A stretch of DNA of 64,000 nucleotides from Bacillota bacterium (GTDB lineage Bacteria; Bacillota_I; Bacilli_A; RF39; UBA660): contig SVAQ01000001.1 in NCBI GenBank assembly GCA_015059305.1, positions 124,001-188,000 of the forward strand, given 5' to 3'. The notes under the pieces were generated by a model, which saw only the letters and a program-made list of their open reading frames with translations, made no database searches and was not told the DNA's origin. This document shows, piece by piece, positions 9,525-17,417 of this stretch. The first letter of the stretch is position 1. Each line of letters begins with the position of its first letter. Made by a program: the position numbers and the translations under genes.

Positions 9525-11087
9525 ATGAAGGTTCTAGTTAAAATTAAAGACGATAAATTAACGTTTTTAAATAAAAAGAAATTAAATGCCGAATATAAAA
9601 ATATGCTAAATACCAATGTTATTAGTAATGATGAGTTAGTATTTAGTGATCAATATATTAAAGAAAATTATAAGATTATTGCTACTTTTTTAAGTGAACT
9701 TATCAAAACTTATAGTTTAACTACTCTATCATTTCAAAATATGGAAGTCGCAACTTTATTTTTCCCTATAATAAATAAAATTAAGTATATATCAATTATT
9801 AATTTTGAATCAGATGAAATACTTCCTTATAAATTTTGTGAAAAATTATTAAAATGTCAAAACATTAAATTTGTTAGTGCTCAATATATCCCACCATACA
9901 TGTTTGAAATGTTAGATAAATATGATATTATTCCAGAATCTCGAAATGAAATTTTATTCACTTCAAATTTCATGGAATTAAACGGATTATCAACTTACTC
10001 TTCACTTTTTTACAAATACACAGTTTATTTAGATTTCCCTTTATCCAGTGAAGACTTAAATGATTTTAAAACCTTTTGTAAAATAAACAGACATTTAAAA
10101 AATGTTCATATTAATATACCTAATAAATTTAATCTTGAAGAAATAATCTTCTTATTAAAAGAATATAAACACAAAAATGTTAAAATAATTATTCATGGGG
10201 ACGTCCATGACATTGAAGTCATTGAATATCTTAAGAAAAATAATAAAGCTATCAAAAAACGTTATAAAATTACATTAAAATTAAAATATAGTGATAAATA
10301 TATTCAAAATAATATTGCTAAAGAAACTAATAATAACATTTTAAGAATGTGCGGACTTTTGATGCTTGCAATTGCATTAACTTCCTCAGCACTTATTTTC
10401 TATGATAATTATAAATCTATGAAACAAGTTGCAAAAATCCAAGAAGAAATCCAGGATGTGATAATTGCTACTGATCCTGAGGAGATAATTACGCAAATTG
10501 AAAGTGAAAACGGCAATAAAGTTGTTGTAAATGACTATATCGCTTCACTTACATCAATTAATCCTGAAGCAGTTGGTTGGTTAAAAGTAAATAATACTAA
10601 CATTGATTATGCTATTTTACAAACTGATGATAATGATTATTATTTAAATTATAATATATATAATGAAAAAGACCCTAATGGTTGGCTTTTCTTGGATTAT
10701 GAAAACCATCCTGATCAAGTTGATGATAATACTATTATTTATGGACATAATCGTTTTGTAAATGGAGTTATGTTTGGAACTTTGAATAAAGCCTTATATC
10801 GGGACTGGTATACTAATCCTGAAAATCAAATAATCCGCTATGATACTATGTATGGATCTTACAAGTATAAAATATTTTCAATCTATACTGTTGTTACAAC
10901 GACTGACTATTTAACAACGAACTTCTTAAGTGACGAAGCTAAAAAGAACTTCTTAAATACTATAAAATCACGAAGTATATATGACTTTGGCGTTGAATTA
11001 GATTTAGATAGCAAAGTTATTACATTATCAACATGCCAAAGTGATACCACTAGATTAGTGGTCCATGGGGTATTAATCGAAGAATAA
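9525..11087 (+). CDS. Sortase, class B-like, with large N-terminal region
   Basis: Residues about 310-520 form a sortase domain with the catalytic triad in place: His408 in YGHN, Cys504 in LSTCQ and Arg510 in RLVVHG. The long helix between WLFLD and YGHN and the YDTMYGSYKYKI segment point to the class B family (SrtB). Before it comes a single membrane helix at about 275-295. The 270 residues before the helix, presumably cytoplasmic, are rich in Leu, Ile, Lys and Asn and have no recognised domain; ordinary SrtB has only a short cytoplasmic tail. AAGGTGG precedes the ATG. It is divergent from a gene whose product ends in an NPPTG-hydrophobic-basic tail, a plausible substrate. Confidence 0.82.
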   Translation: MKVLVKIKDDKLTFLNKKKLNAEYKNMLNTNVISNDELVFSDQYIKENYKIIATFLSELIKTYSLTTLSFQNMEVATLFFPIINKIKYISIINFESDEILPYKFCEKLLKCQNIKFVSAQYIPPYMFEMLDKYDIIPESRNEILFTSNFMELNGLSTYSSLFYKYTVYLDFPLSSEDLNDFKTFCKINRHLKNVHINIPNKFNLEEIIFLLKEYKHKNVKIIIHGDVHDIEVIEYLKKNNKAIKKRYKITLKLKYSDKYIQNNIAKETNNNILRMCGLLMLAIALTSSALIFYDNYKSMKQVAKIQEEIQDVIIATDPEEIITQIESENGNKVVVNDYIASLTSINPEAVGWLKVNNTNIDYAILQTDDNDYYLNYNIYNEKDPNGWLFLDYENHPDQVDDNTIIYGHNRFVNGVMFGTLNKALYRDWYTNPENQIIRYDTMYGSYKYKIFSIYTVVTTTDYLTTNFLSDEAKKNFLNTIKSRSIYDFGVELDLDSKVITLSTCQSDTTRLVVHGVLIEE

Positions 11088-12128
11088 TTGATTATTTAAA
11101 AGCCTTTCATTATTAGGACATAAAGATATTGCTATTAAATTATATTTTTTAGCGATATCTTTTTTATTGAGATAATAAGCACATAAAGCATATAGATCAT
11201 AAATTCGATAATCCCAAGCATAATTTTCATTAATATATGATTTACTTTTATTAGTAATTGCTAAAGCTTTATCTAAATTCTCTATTGCTTCTTGATAGAG
11301 ATGCTTTTCATAAAATAAAAAAGCATGTTCTACGTATCCTTCACGCAAATATGGGGCTTCTTTTTTTGCTAGTTCGTACCACATATTTGCTTCCTCTAAA
11401 TAACCAAGAGACTTATATGATCTTGCAATATATCGCATCGAAGCAGCTCGCTCATCTTTCCAAGTTGCCGATTTTAATTTTAAATGACGATGTAACATTT
11501 CTATACACTTTTCATGCATTTCATAATACATATACTCTCGTCCTAAATAATGTACATTACGATCGTCGAAAGGATCTTCCTTTACACTTAATTCTAATAG
11601 TGGTAAGTAACTACTCCTACTCTTAGTAAAATCCTGATAATGGTTTAAAATAATATCATCAATAACTAATTCCTTTTCTTCTTGAAGAGGGGTTAGTACC
11701 TCATGCACCGGATGCGTCCATTTGTAATCTTTATTATGGATTTTATTTAGATAAAATACAGTCGCGGGTTTGCCATTTTCATCGAATGACCAATTATAGT
11801 TATAACGCACTCTAGTATAATCCTTTGAATAATTTTCTTCTAAAAGCTTCCGCCAACCTGAATTAAACCTTTCATCTAAATCTGTGCAAACGTATAAATC
11901 AGTATCTTTAGGAACTAATTCTAACGATTTATTTCTTGCTACATCAAAACGCCATGGGGAAATTATTTCTGTAAATACATGTACACCCTTTTCTAATAGT
12001 TTATTGACCGTGTTATCGGTAGACCCAGTATCAAGTACATATATTTCATCAGCTTCACTCATACTCTCTACCCAATCTTCAACATTTTTTTCTTCATTTT
12101 TGCATATTGCATATACGCAAATTTTCAT
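11073..12128 (-). CDS. Family 2 glycosyltransferase, SunS-like, with TPR-like tail
   Basis: The first 150 residues are a GT-A domain. ICKNEEKNVEDWV opens it, DTGSTDNT (33-40) binds the nucleotide sugar, and DLDE (83-86) is the DXD-type metal site. The SPWRFDVARNKSLEL segment is typical of SunS-type protein glycosyltransferases. The remaining 200 residues are helical repeats of TPR type (AEEANMWYELAKKEAPYLR-like units). Its 3' end overlaps the convergent sortase gene by 15 bases, and it is divergent from a collagen-like protein gene. In Clostridioides difficile a similar enzyme gene (sgtA) accompanies bclA3, so glycosylation of the collagen-like protein's Thr residues is a reasonable inference. 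Confidence 0.82.
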   Translation of the reverse strand: MKICVYAICKNEEKNVEDWVESMSEADEIYVLDTGSTDNTVNKLLEKGVHVFTEIISPWRFDVARNKSLELVPKDTDLYVCTDLDERFNSGWRKLLEENYSKDYTRVRYNYNWSFDENGKPATVFYLNKIHNKDYKWTHPVHEVLTPLQEEKELVIDDIILNHYQDFTKSRSSYLPLLELSVKEDPFDDRNVHYLGREYMYYEMHEKCIEMLHRHLKLKSATWKDERAASMRYIARSYKSLGYLEEANMWYELAKKEAPYLREGYVEHAFLFYEKHLYQEAIENLDKALAITNKSKSYINENYAWDYRIYDLYALCAYYLNKKDIAKKYNLIAISLCPNNERLLNNQLFFD

Positions 12129-12242
12129 TTATTCACCTCTTATATACTTTATGATTAATTTAAAATAGCGATTATTATGATAACCTAGGTCAAATAGCTT
12201 AATTCAAAAAATAATAAAAACATAAAATATTATGGAGGTAAT

Positions 12243-13325
12243 ATGAATAATAATAACATTCAAAGAGCAATCACCTATATAAATAAAAATAGGCCTAATT
12301 GTCCTACATCATGTTGTTGCTGTTTCGGGCCAACTGGCCCTATGGGTCCTACCGGACCTGCTGGTGGTCCAACAGGTCCGACGGGGCCGACAGGTGCTAC
12401 AGGTCCAATAGGTCCGATTGGCCCACAAGGTATTCAAGGAATTCAAGGTTTTCCTGGTGCTACTGGTGCTACTGGTCCGACAGGGCCTATTGGAGCTACG
12501 GGGCCTCAAGGAGTTCAGGGGATTCAGGGTTTAACTGGTGCTACCGGTGCAACTGGTCCGACAGGGCCTACCGGAGCTACCGGACCACAAGGTATTCAGG
12601 GTATCCAAGGGTTAACTGGTGCCACTGGGCCTACTGGCGCTACGGGACCAACTGGACCAACTGGGCCTCAGGGTATCCAAGGCTTAGCTGGTGAAACTGG
12701 CGCTACTGGGCCTACTGGTGCTACAGGACCTACAGGACCTACTGGACCTGCTGGTGTTGCTGGTATAGCTGCTACTATTGATGTTGGAACTACTACTACT
12801 GGAGATGCTGGTACTACTGCTTCAGTTATTAATTCAGGAACTCCTGAAGCTGCCATTTTTGATTTTACTATTCCTCAAGGTCCGACTGGACCAGCTGGTG
12901 GAGTTTTAAATTATGCAGATTTTTATGCATTAATGCCACCAGATAATGCCGCAACGGTTGCACCAGGTACAGATGTTAGTTTCCCACAAGATGGAGCAAT
13001 AAGTAGTGGCGATATTTTTAGAACTAGCGACAGTGAATTTAATCTAGGATTAATAGGAACATATCAAGTACTATTCCAAGTAAGTGTTACCGAAGCTGGT
13101 CAACTAGTACTAACACTAAATGGTGATGAATTAGAATATACCGTAGTTGGTAAAGCTACAGGAACTAGCGAAATTATTGGTATGGCATTTGTTACCACAA
13201 CTAGCATTAATTCGGTATTAACCGTACGAAATCCAGCAGATAACGCAGCTGCACTTACAATTACTCCGACAGCAGGAGGAACCGAACCTGTATCTGCTCA
13301 TCTAGTAATCACACAAATTCAATAA
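12243..13325 (+). CDS. BclA-like collagen-like surface/exosporium protein
   Basis: After a short N-terminal region with a Cys cluster (CPTSCCCC, residues 20-27), residues 29 to about 175 are collagen-type G-X-Y triplets, mostly GPT, GAT and [10 protein letters not shown] blocks, rich in Thr that could be glycosylated. A linker beginning [18 protein letters not shown], seen in many firmicute collagen-like proteins, leads to a final GPTGPAGG and a beta-rich C-terminal domain of about 135 residues, comparable to the C1q/TNF-like trimerisation domain of BclA. There is no signal peptide, as in spore-surface BclA proteins. GGAGGTAAT precedes the ATG. A glycosyltransferase is encoded divergently next door. 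Confidence 0.88.
   Translation: MNNNNIQRAITYINKNRPNCPTSCCCCFGPTGPMGPTGPAGGPTGPTGPTGATGPIGPIGPQGIQGIQGFPGATGATGPTGPIGATGPQGVQGIQGLTGATGATGPTGPTGATGPQGIQGIQGLTGATGPTGATGPTGPTGPQGIQGLAGETGATGPTGATGPTGPTGPAGVAGIAATIDVGTTTTGDAGTTASVINSGTPEAAIFDFTIPQGPTGPAGGVLNYADFYALMPPDNAATVAPGTDVSFPQDGAISSGDIFRTSDSEFNLGLIGTYQVLFQVSVTEAGQLVLTLNGDELEYTVVGKATGTSEIIGMAFVTTTSINSVLTVRNPADNAAALTITPTAGGTEPVSAHLVITQIQ
12327..12765 (+). repeat. Collagen-triplet coding repeat
   Basis: GGN-CCN-ACN type nine-base units repeat through this stretch, with larger blocks (GIQGIQG...[11 protein letters not shown]) recurring about every 90-100 bases. The units code for G-X-Y triplets of the collagen-like protein and are GC-rich compared with the surrounding DNA. 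Confidence 0.85.
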
Positions 13326-13343
13326 ATAATGAATCAACAACAT

Positions 13344-13373
13344 AAAAAAGACTAGCGTTAAGCTAGTCTTTTT
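13344..13373. terminator. Bidirectional terminator
   Basis: AAAAAGACTAGC/GCTAGTCTTTTT hairpin with a five-base loop, between the collagen-like gene and the end of the type VII secretion operon. A and T tracts on both sides allow use from either strand. Confidence 0.9.
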
Positions 13374-13382
13374 GTATATCTT

Positions 13383-13685
13383 TTAGGCATTTGGAGTTGA
13401 GTCGTTAACTGCTCCTAATTGATTAATTAAACCATTTAGTTTACTTTTGAATTCAGTTTCTTCTTCGTCTACAAGGCCTTTAAAGAAGATTTTTTCAATT
13501 TGATTGTGATCAAACATACATGTTTGATTTGATGCCATTAATCCTTCTGGATAAATACATCCACTGTAGTCAAATACTTTTCCTTCTTTTTCTTTAGCCA
13601 TAGCACAGAAACCAATAATCATAACTCTTTTCTTTCCACCTTTTAATAGTACTACTGTACCAATTGGTAAAAATCTTTCTTCCAT
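13383..13685 (-). CDS. DUF4176-type protein of the type VII secretion locus
   Basis: The 100 residues contain the DUF4176 pattern: LPIGTVVLLKGGKKRVMIIG, then FDYSGCIYPEGL and FDHNQIEKIFFKG. Proteins of this family sit beside LXG effector genes in firmicute type VII clusters and have been described as effector-targeting partners. Here it is the last gene of the cluster, 45 bases after the large effector candidate and directly before the shared terminator, which supports a chaperone-like role for that protein. The role is inferred from family and position. Confidence 0.75.
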   Translation of the reverse strand: MEERFLPIGTVVLLKGGKKRVMIIGFCAMAKEKEGKVFDYSGCIYPEGLMASNQTCMFDHNQIEKIFFKGLVDEEETEFKSKLNGLINQLGAVNDSTPNA

Positions 13686-13730
13686 AATATCCTCCTTTTT
13701 ATATTTATTTAATCCAATTTTTTTGATTGG

Positions 13731-16088
13731 TTAAATTTCTTCAAATTTATTTTTTTCTTCTTCTGTTTTTCTTTTAAACTCTTCTTTATCTTTTTCTGAA
13801 GTATTTGTATTTCGATGAGTTGCACCATACATAGATGCAGCAGCTGCACCAAATGCAATTCCTCCCATACCAAGCATTGATGAATCAAGTGATGTATTTG
13901 CTGGTTGAGATAAATCTGTATATGAAGTTACATTTATATTTTCCATTGAATTTCCAACAGTGGTTGTTATATTTTCAAATCCTGTATTTGAAGTTGATTC
14001 TAAAATGATGTTTTCTAAATCTGGATTTTCCACAGTTGGAGCCATGCTTTCAAATTCATAGATTGGATCTACAACTGGTTCATTTTGTTCCGGAGGTGTT
14101 GGTATTTCATATTGAGGATCCCCGCCAGTTATTGGATCATTATTTGGATAAGTAATGTCAGGGTTAACGCCGTTTCCTCCACCATTATTTATATATCCGC
14201 CAGACGGTTGAACATCAACTGTAGCTGGACCTTTGTTAATAAATGTAATATTTGGTTCTCTACCAGGATCATCATCAGGATCATCATCAGGATCATCATC
14301 AGGTTCATCATCAGGATCATCATCAGGATCATCATCAGGATCATCATCAGGTTCATCATCAGGATCATCATCAGGATCATCATCAGGATCATCATCAGGT
14401 TCATCATCAGGTTCATCATCAGGATCATCATCAGGTTCATCATCAGGATCATCATCAGGATCATCATCAGGATCATCATCAGGATCATCATCAGGATCAT
14501 CATCAGGATCATCATCAGGTTCATCATCAGGATCATCATCAGGATCATCATCAGGATCATCATCAGGTTCATCATCAGGATCATCATCAGGATCATCATC
14601 AGGTTCATCATCAGGTTCATCATCAGGATCATTATCAGGCTCATCATCAGGTTCATCACCAGGATTATCACTAGGATCTTCATCTAGATCGTCGTCGATT
14701 CCAGGGAAATCATTATCTGGATTATCTCCACCAGGGAATTCTTCGTCATCTAATCCTGGGGTTACTACAGTGTCAGCTCCAGGTGTACCACCAGGTAAAG
14801 CCCAATCTGCAATTAGTCCACCACCTGGTTGAACTGCATCAAGTAAACCTAACAATGCAGGACCTGTTAAAACAGTACCTAGTCCAAATGTACCCCAACC
14901 TAATATTTGTGGTAAGATCCCTGCAGCAGTGTAAGGACCTATTGCACCAACATAAGGTATTAGTGACATACCACCACTAATTGGGATTAAAGAAGTACTC
15001 GCAGTTTGACCTGCTTGCATCGCTACCCATTGCCAAGTAGTTCCAACCCTTCTTAAAGCAAACATTGTACCATCTTTTGCAAGAAGTGTAGTTAATGTAC
15101 CGCTTAAAGCTTGTACTACATTTCCAACACCATAACCTATAATTGCATTAAAGACACCTTTTAAAGCCCCCCAGCCAATACCTTCATAGTATCCACCACC
15201 ATTTGCATATGATGTTTCAGCGCCACTACCAAAGCCATAAGTTCCTGCTACTAATGCAACATATGGAGCTAAAGCCGTACCACCAGTGAAATATGCAATA
15301 ACTGCACCTACACCAATAATTCCAATCCACTTTCCTGCACCTACAATAATATCTTGAATAAAAGTGTCGTGGATAATACTATTGTTAGCCATCCATTGTC
15401 CAAAGCCAGTGTTATTATAAAACCATTGAAATGCGGAACCAACCCAATCAGTTGCAACAAATCCTTGAATCCATGCTTTAATACCTTCAACATCTATTTC
15501 AGTTCCAAATAGGAAATTAATAGCGGAACAAACCCATCCAACAACGGTTCCTACTAAAAGTACTGCGGCATCAATAATAGCTTCTACTAATTTACATAAA
15601 CCTTGTAATAAACTTGCTACTAAATCTAAGAATGTTGCAACTAAGCCTTCAATAAATTCTACAATCTTATTTCCGACTTCACAAATCCATCCCCAAATAT
15701 TTTCCCAAACTGTATTTTCTTCTGTTGTTTCACCTGTAGTAGCATTAGTGTGAGCATAATCGTTGTCATCAACAAAACTACCAGTATCTGGAACACCAAC
15801 ATCCGCAGCAGTATTATTTGCCTCAAAAGTTTCATATTGAGTAATAATTGACTCTGCTGTAGTATTCAAATAGCCTGTATAAGTATAGGTTGAATTTATA
15901 TTACCTCTAATAGAATTATATTTAGAAGTATAAGCTGTACACCGACTTTCAAAACCAGAATAATATAGTTGTGTTTTATAGGAAGATAAACTTTGTAATG
16001 CTCTATTAATATTAGTTGCAGCAGTATTATAATGATCCGGAGCTTGCTTAAAACTTTCTGGAACAATATGAATCATACTATTTGTCAT
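13731..16088 (-). CDS. Large LXG-like type VII secretion effector candidate with Asp/Pro repeat
   Basis: The protein has 785 residues. Residues 1-95 are helical (two long helices around the SGFESRC turn), as in WXG/LXG proteins that pass through the ESX machine. Residues about 140-200 and 240-420 are hydrophobic and Gly-rich (for example GVGAVIAYFTGG and GVGNVVQALSG), suggesting membrane insertion, as in pore-forming LXG toxins of the glycine-zipper type. Residues about 482-608 are some 30 tandem four-residue units DDDP/DDEP. The C-terminal part is Pro/Asn-rich, then has a hydrophobic segment (SSMLGMGGIAFGAAAASMYG) and a charged helix. It lies between a small helical protein and a DUF4176 protein, the usual partners of LXG effectors. 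No known enzymatic toxin domain or obvious immunity gene is present, so a structural surface role is also possible. Confidence 0.6.
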   Translation of the reverse strand: MTNSMIHIVPESFKQAPDHYNTAATNINRALQSLSSYKTQLYYSGFESRCTAYTSKYNSIRGNINSTYTYTGYLNTTAESIITQYETFEANNTAADVGVPDTGSFVDDNDYAHTNATTGETTEENTVWENIWGWICEVGNKIVEFIEGLVATFLDLVASLLQGLCKLVEAIIDAAVLLVGTVVGWVCSAINFLFGTEIDVEGIKAWIQGFVATDWVGSAFQWFYNNTGFGQWMANNSIIHDTFIQDIIVGAGKWIGIIGVGAVIAYFTGGTALAPYVALVAGTYGFGSGAETSYANGGGYYEGIGWGALKGVFNAIIGYGVGNVVQALSGTLTTLLAKDGTMFALRRVGTTWQWVAMQAGQTASTSLIPISGGMSLIPYVGAIGPYTAAGILPQILGWGTFGLGTVLTGPALLGLLDAVQPGGGLIADWALPGGTPGADTVVTPGLDDEEFPGGDNPDNDFPGIDDDLDEDPSDNPGDEPDDEPDNDPDDEPDDEPDDDPDDDPDDEPDDDPDDDPDDDPDDEPDDDPDDDPDDDPDDDPDDDPDDDPDDEPDDDPDDEPDDEPDDDPDDDPDDDPDDEPDDDPDDDPDDDPDDEPDDDPDDDPDDDPGREPNITFINKGPATVDVQPSGGYINNGGGNGVNPDITYPNNDPITGGDPQYEIPTPPEQNEPVVDPIYEFESMAPTVENPDLENIILESTSNTGFENITTTVGNSMENINVTSYTDLSQPANTSLDSSMLGMGGIAFGAAAASMYGATHRNTNTSEKDKEEFKRKTEEEKNKFEEI
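14264..14640 (-). repeat. 12-bp minisatellite coding for DD(D/E)P units
   Basis: On the plus strand the unit reads tcatcatcagga or tcatcatcaggt, about 31 times with hardly any other variation. The change at one base switches Asp for Glu at one position. Because the unit is four codons, copy-number change by slippage keeps the frame. The pattern contains no stop in any frame, which produces long false open frames on both strands. Confidence 0.92.
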
Positions 16089-16104
16089 TTCTTTTAACTC
16101 CCTT

Positions 16105-16458
16105 CTATACTCTTACAGGACCGCCTGTATAAGGGTCATTATTATTATTTTGACTCTCTACATACTCATTATATTCCCGCCATTCACTTCTATTGATACT
16201 TGCAGCTTTATTTGTCACATTAGTTTTTAATTCAGTTAATGATCCAACAATTGTCTCAATTGCCTCAATCAAAGCTTGCGTATTGTCTGGAAAAACACTT
16301 CCTTGATCAGTATGAAAATTATCATACGAAGCATAGCCTCCAGCAGTTTTTAAATTTTCTTTTGCGGCATTTAAATACCCAATTGCATCATCAATAAAAC
16401 TTGTTGCTGTTGCTACTTTGGAAGTACTAAGTATTTGACTGGTACTTGTTATCGCCAT
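16105..16458 (-). CDS. Small helical type VII secretion partner (WXG100/Lap-like)
   Basis: The 117 residues are predicted mainly helical, with one hairpin: an Ala/Lys-rich helix to about residue 45, a turn with SYDNFHTDQG, then a second helix and SEWREYNEYV near 95. It has no clear central WXG, so it resembles the small helical proteins encoded just upstream of LXG effectors rather than EsxA. A good AAAGGAGTG site lies before the ATG. It is 16 bases upstream of the large effector candidate, and an 89-base gap with strong RNA hairpins separates it from the WXG100 genes. Confidence 0.6.
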   Translation of the reverse strand: MAITSTSQILSTSKVATATSFIDDAIGYLNAAKENLKTAGGYASYDNFHTDQGSVFPDNTQALIEAIETIVGSLTELKTNVTNKAASINRSEWREYNEYVESQNNNNDPYTGGPVRV

Positions 16459-16481
16459 TTTATCACTCCTTTTTTATTCAA

Positions 16482-16536
16482 TACATTCCAAATAGATAAA
16501 AGGCTTATCCATTTAGAATGTACTGTATAAACAGTA
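16482..16536 (-). ncRNA. Tandem RNA hairpins between WXG100 gene and partner gene
   Basis: In minus-strand RNA, bases 16522-16505 pair with 16499-16482 over 18 base pairs, two of them G-U, around a five-base loop. A second small hairpin (TACTGT/ACAGTA) lies at 16521-16536. There is no U-tract after it, so it is not a normal terminator. A role in mRNA processing or in fixing the ratio of WXG100 protein to effector is inferred. Confidence 0.65.
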
Positions 16537-16547
16537 CATTTAGTATA

Positions 16548-16829
16548 TTAAATATTATCGAATGTAGAAACTTCAGAAGCAGTATAATCTATTTTTTGTT
16601 GAATAGTTTTTACATGATTTACGAATGAATTGAAATTATCAGCACATTCATTCCATTTAGTCATAAAGCTTCCAGCAGAAACACCAGACCAAACACTATT
16701 ATTATTAACATTAGCTTCAACATTACTTACTAGATCTTTTAAAATACCATCGATTGAATCAGCAAGACCTTCAACAATTCTAGCTTGAGAAGAAGCTGCT
16801 TCATAATCTAAACGTAAATTTGTTGCCAT
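16548..16829 (-). CDS. WXG100 family protein
   Basis: The 93-residue size, two helices and the central WSG turn (Trp47-Ser48-Gly49) are those of WXG100 (Esx) proteins, small dimers exported by the type VII system. A C-terminal helix with YTASEVSTF resembles the YxxxD/E export signal region: Tyr, three residues, then Glu. It is the second of two adjacent WXG100 genes, so a heterodimer like EsxA/EsxB or EsxA/EsxC is possible. AGGAGGATTAT precedes the ATG. Confidence 0.88.
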   Translation of the reverse strand: MATNLRLDYEAASSQARIVEGLADSIDGILKDLVSNVEANVNNNSVWSGVSAGSFMTKWNECADNFNSFVNHVKTIQQKIDYTASEVSTFDNI

Positions 16830-16852
16830 TATAATCCTCCTTTATTTATTAA

Positions 16853-17140
16853 TTATTCCATCATTGTATTGATTGTAGTAATCATTTCTTCTCCAGCAGA
16901 AGCTGTTTCTTGAACGTTACCTGACATTTGATTTAGAAGTGTATTTAATTCTTCTAAATTAGCTAAATTACTATCGTAAGAAGCTTTAAATGTGTCATAA
17001 GTAGGTCCACCCCAAACTGAAGATAGTCCATTGATTGTAGATGTAAGTTCACCGATTTTATCAAGATAATTTTGTGATTGAGTTGCAATATCATCTCCTA
17101 AATCTTGAACTTTAGCAGTATACATATTAAAGTCAGCCAT
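16853..17140 (-). CDS. WXG100 family protein
   Basis: At 95 residues it has the helix-turn-helix Esx form with Trp43-Gly44-Gly45 at the turn, followed by PTYDTFKASYDSNLANLEELN in the second helix. It is the first Esx gene after the ubiquitin-like gene and lies 23 bases upstream of the other WXG100 gene. It is likely exported through EssC and may be both substrate and machine component. GGGAGGTGAAATA gives a strong ribosome-binding site, fitting the high level usually needed for EsxA-type proteins. Confidence 0.9.
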   Translation of the reverse strand: MADFNMYTAKVQDLGDDIATQSQNYLDKIGELTSTINGLSSVWGGPTYDTFKASYDSNLANLEELNTLLNQMSGNVQETASAGEEMITTINTMME

Positions 17141-17153
17141 TATTTCACCTCCC

Positions 17154-17408
17154 TTACATTAAAATAATTTTCGATCCATTTAATATTTTGTTCTCTTTAA
17201 TCGTCTTGTTCGTATCATAAATAGATCCAGTAAATCCATCAACTAATGACAGTTCTTCACTTATCGGAAAACTCCCTGAACTTAATTCATTAATTGCTTT
17301 GTTTAATAAGAATATAATTTCAATAGTTCTTTTATTTACCGGAATAAATACATTATATTGTTCTTCTAGTGCGGGAACCATAACGTCTACATTAACTTTA
17401 TTTTTCAT
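17154..17408 (-). CDS. YukD/EsaB ubiquitin-like protein
   Basis: The 84-residue protein (from the ATG at 17408) has the beta-grasp pattern of EsaB/YukD: a first strand KVNVDVMVP, a strand NVFIPVNKRTIEIIFLLNKAINEL with the main helix, and the final LNGSKIILM. EsaB is a small cytoplasmic partner of firmicute type VII machines. An earlier in-frame GTG lies inside the TAGGTG ribosome-binding site, so the ATG is preferred. The gene begins within ten bases of the essC stop, which indicates translational coupling. Confidence 0.85.
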   Translation of the reverse strand: MKNKVNVDVMVPALEEQYNVFIPVNKRTIEIIFLLNKAINELSSGSFPISEELSLVDGFTGSIYDTNKTIKENKILNGSKIILM

Positions 17409-17417
17409 ATTCAGCAC

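Noticed and set aside
12221..12229. SigK-like -10 box CATAAAATA before the collagen-like gene
   Set aside because: No matching -35 AC element lies 16-17 bases upstream, and the implied start would fall on the ribosome-binding site.
12299..12856. Alternative frames across the collagen repeat (Tyr/Arg- or Pro/Val-rich)
   Set aside because: These are low-complexity shadows of G-X-Y codons, and only the frame with ATG after GGAGG has family features at both ends.
14264..14640. Tandem repeat considered as a CRISPR array
   Set aside because: Units are 12 bp and contiguous, with no unique spacers. They encode protein repeats.
14085..14832. Long open frames on both strands through the Asp/Pro repeat, up to 200 residues of Ile/Arg, Ser/Gly or His/Gln repeats
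   Set aside because: The 12-bp unit contains no stop in any frame, so these are by-products of the repeat. They have no ribosome-binding sites and lie opposite a convincing gene.
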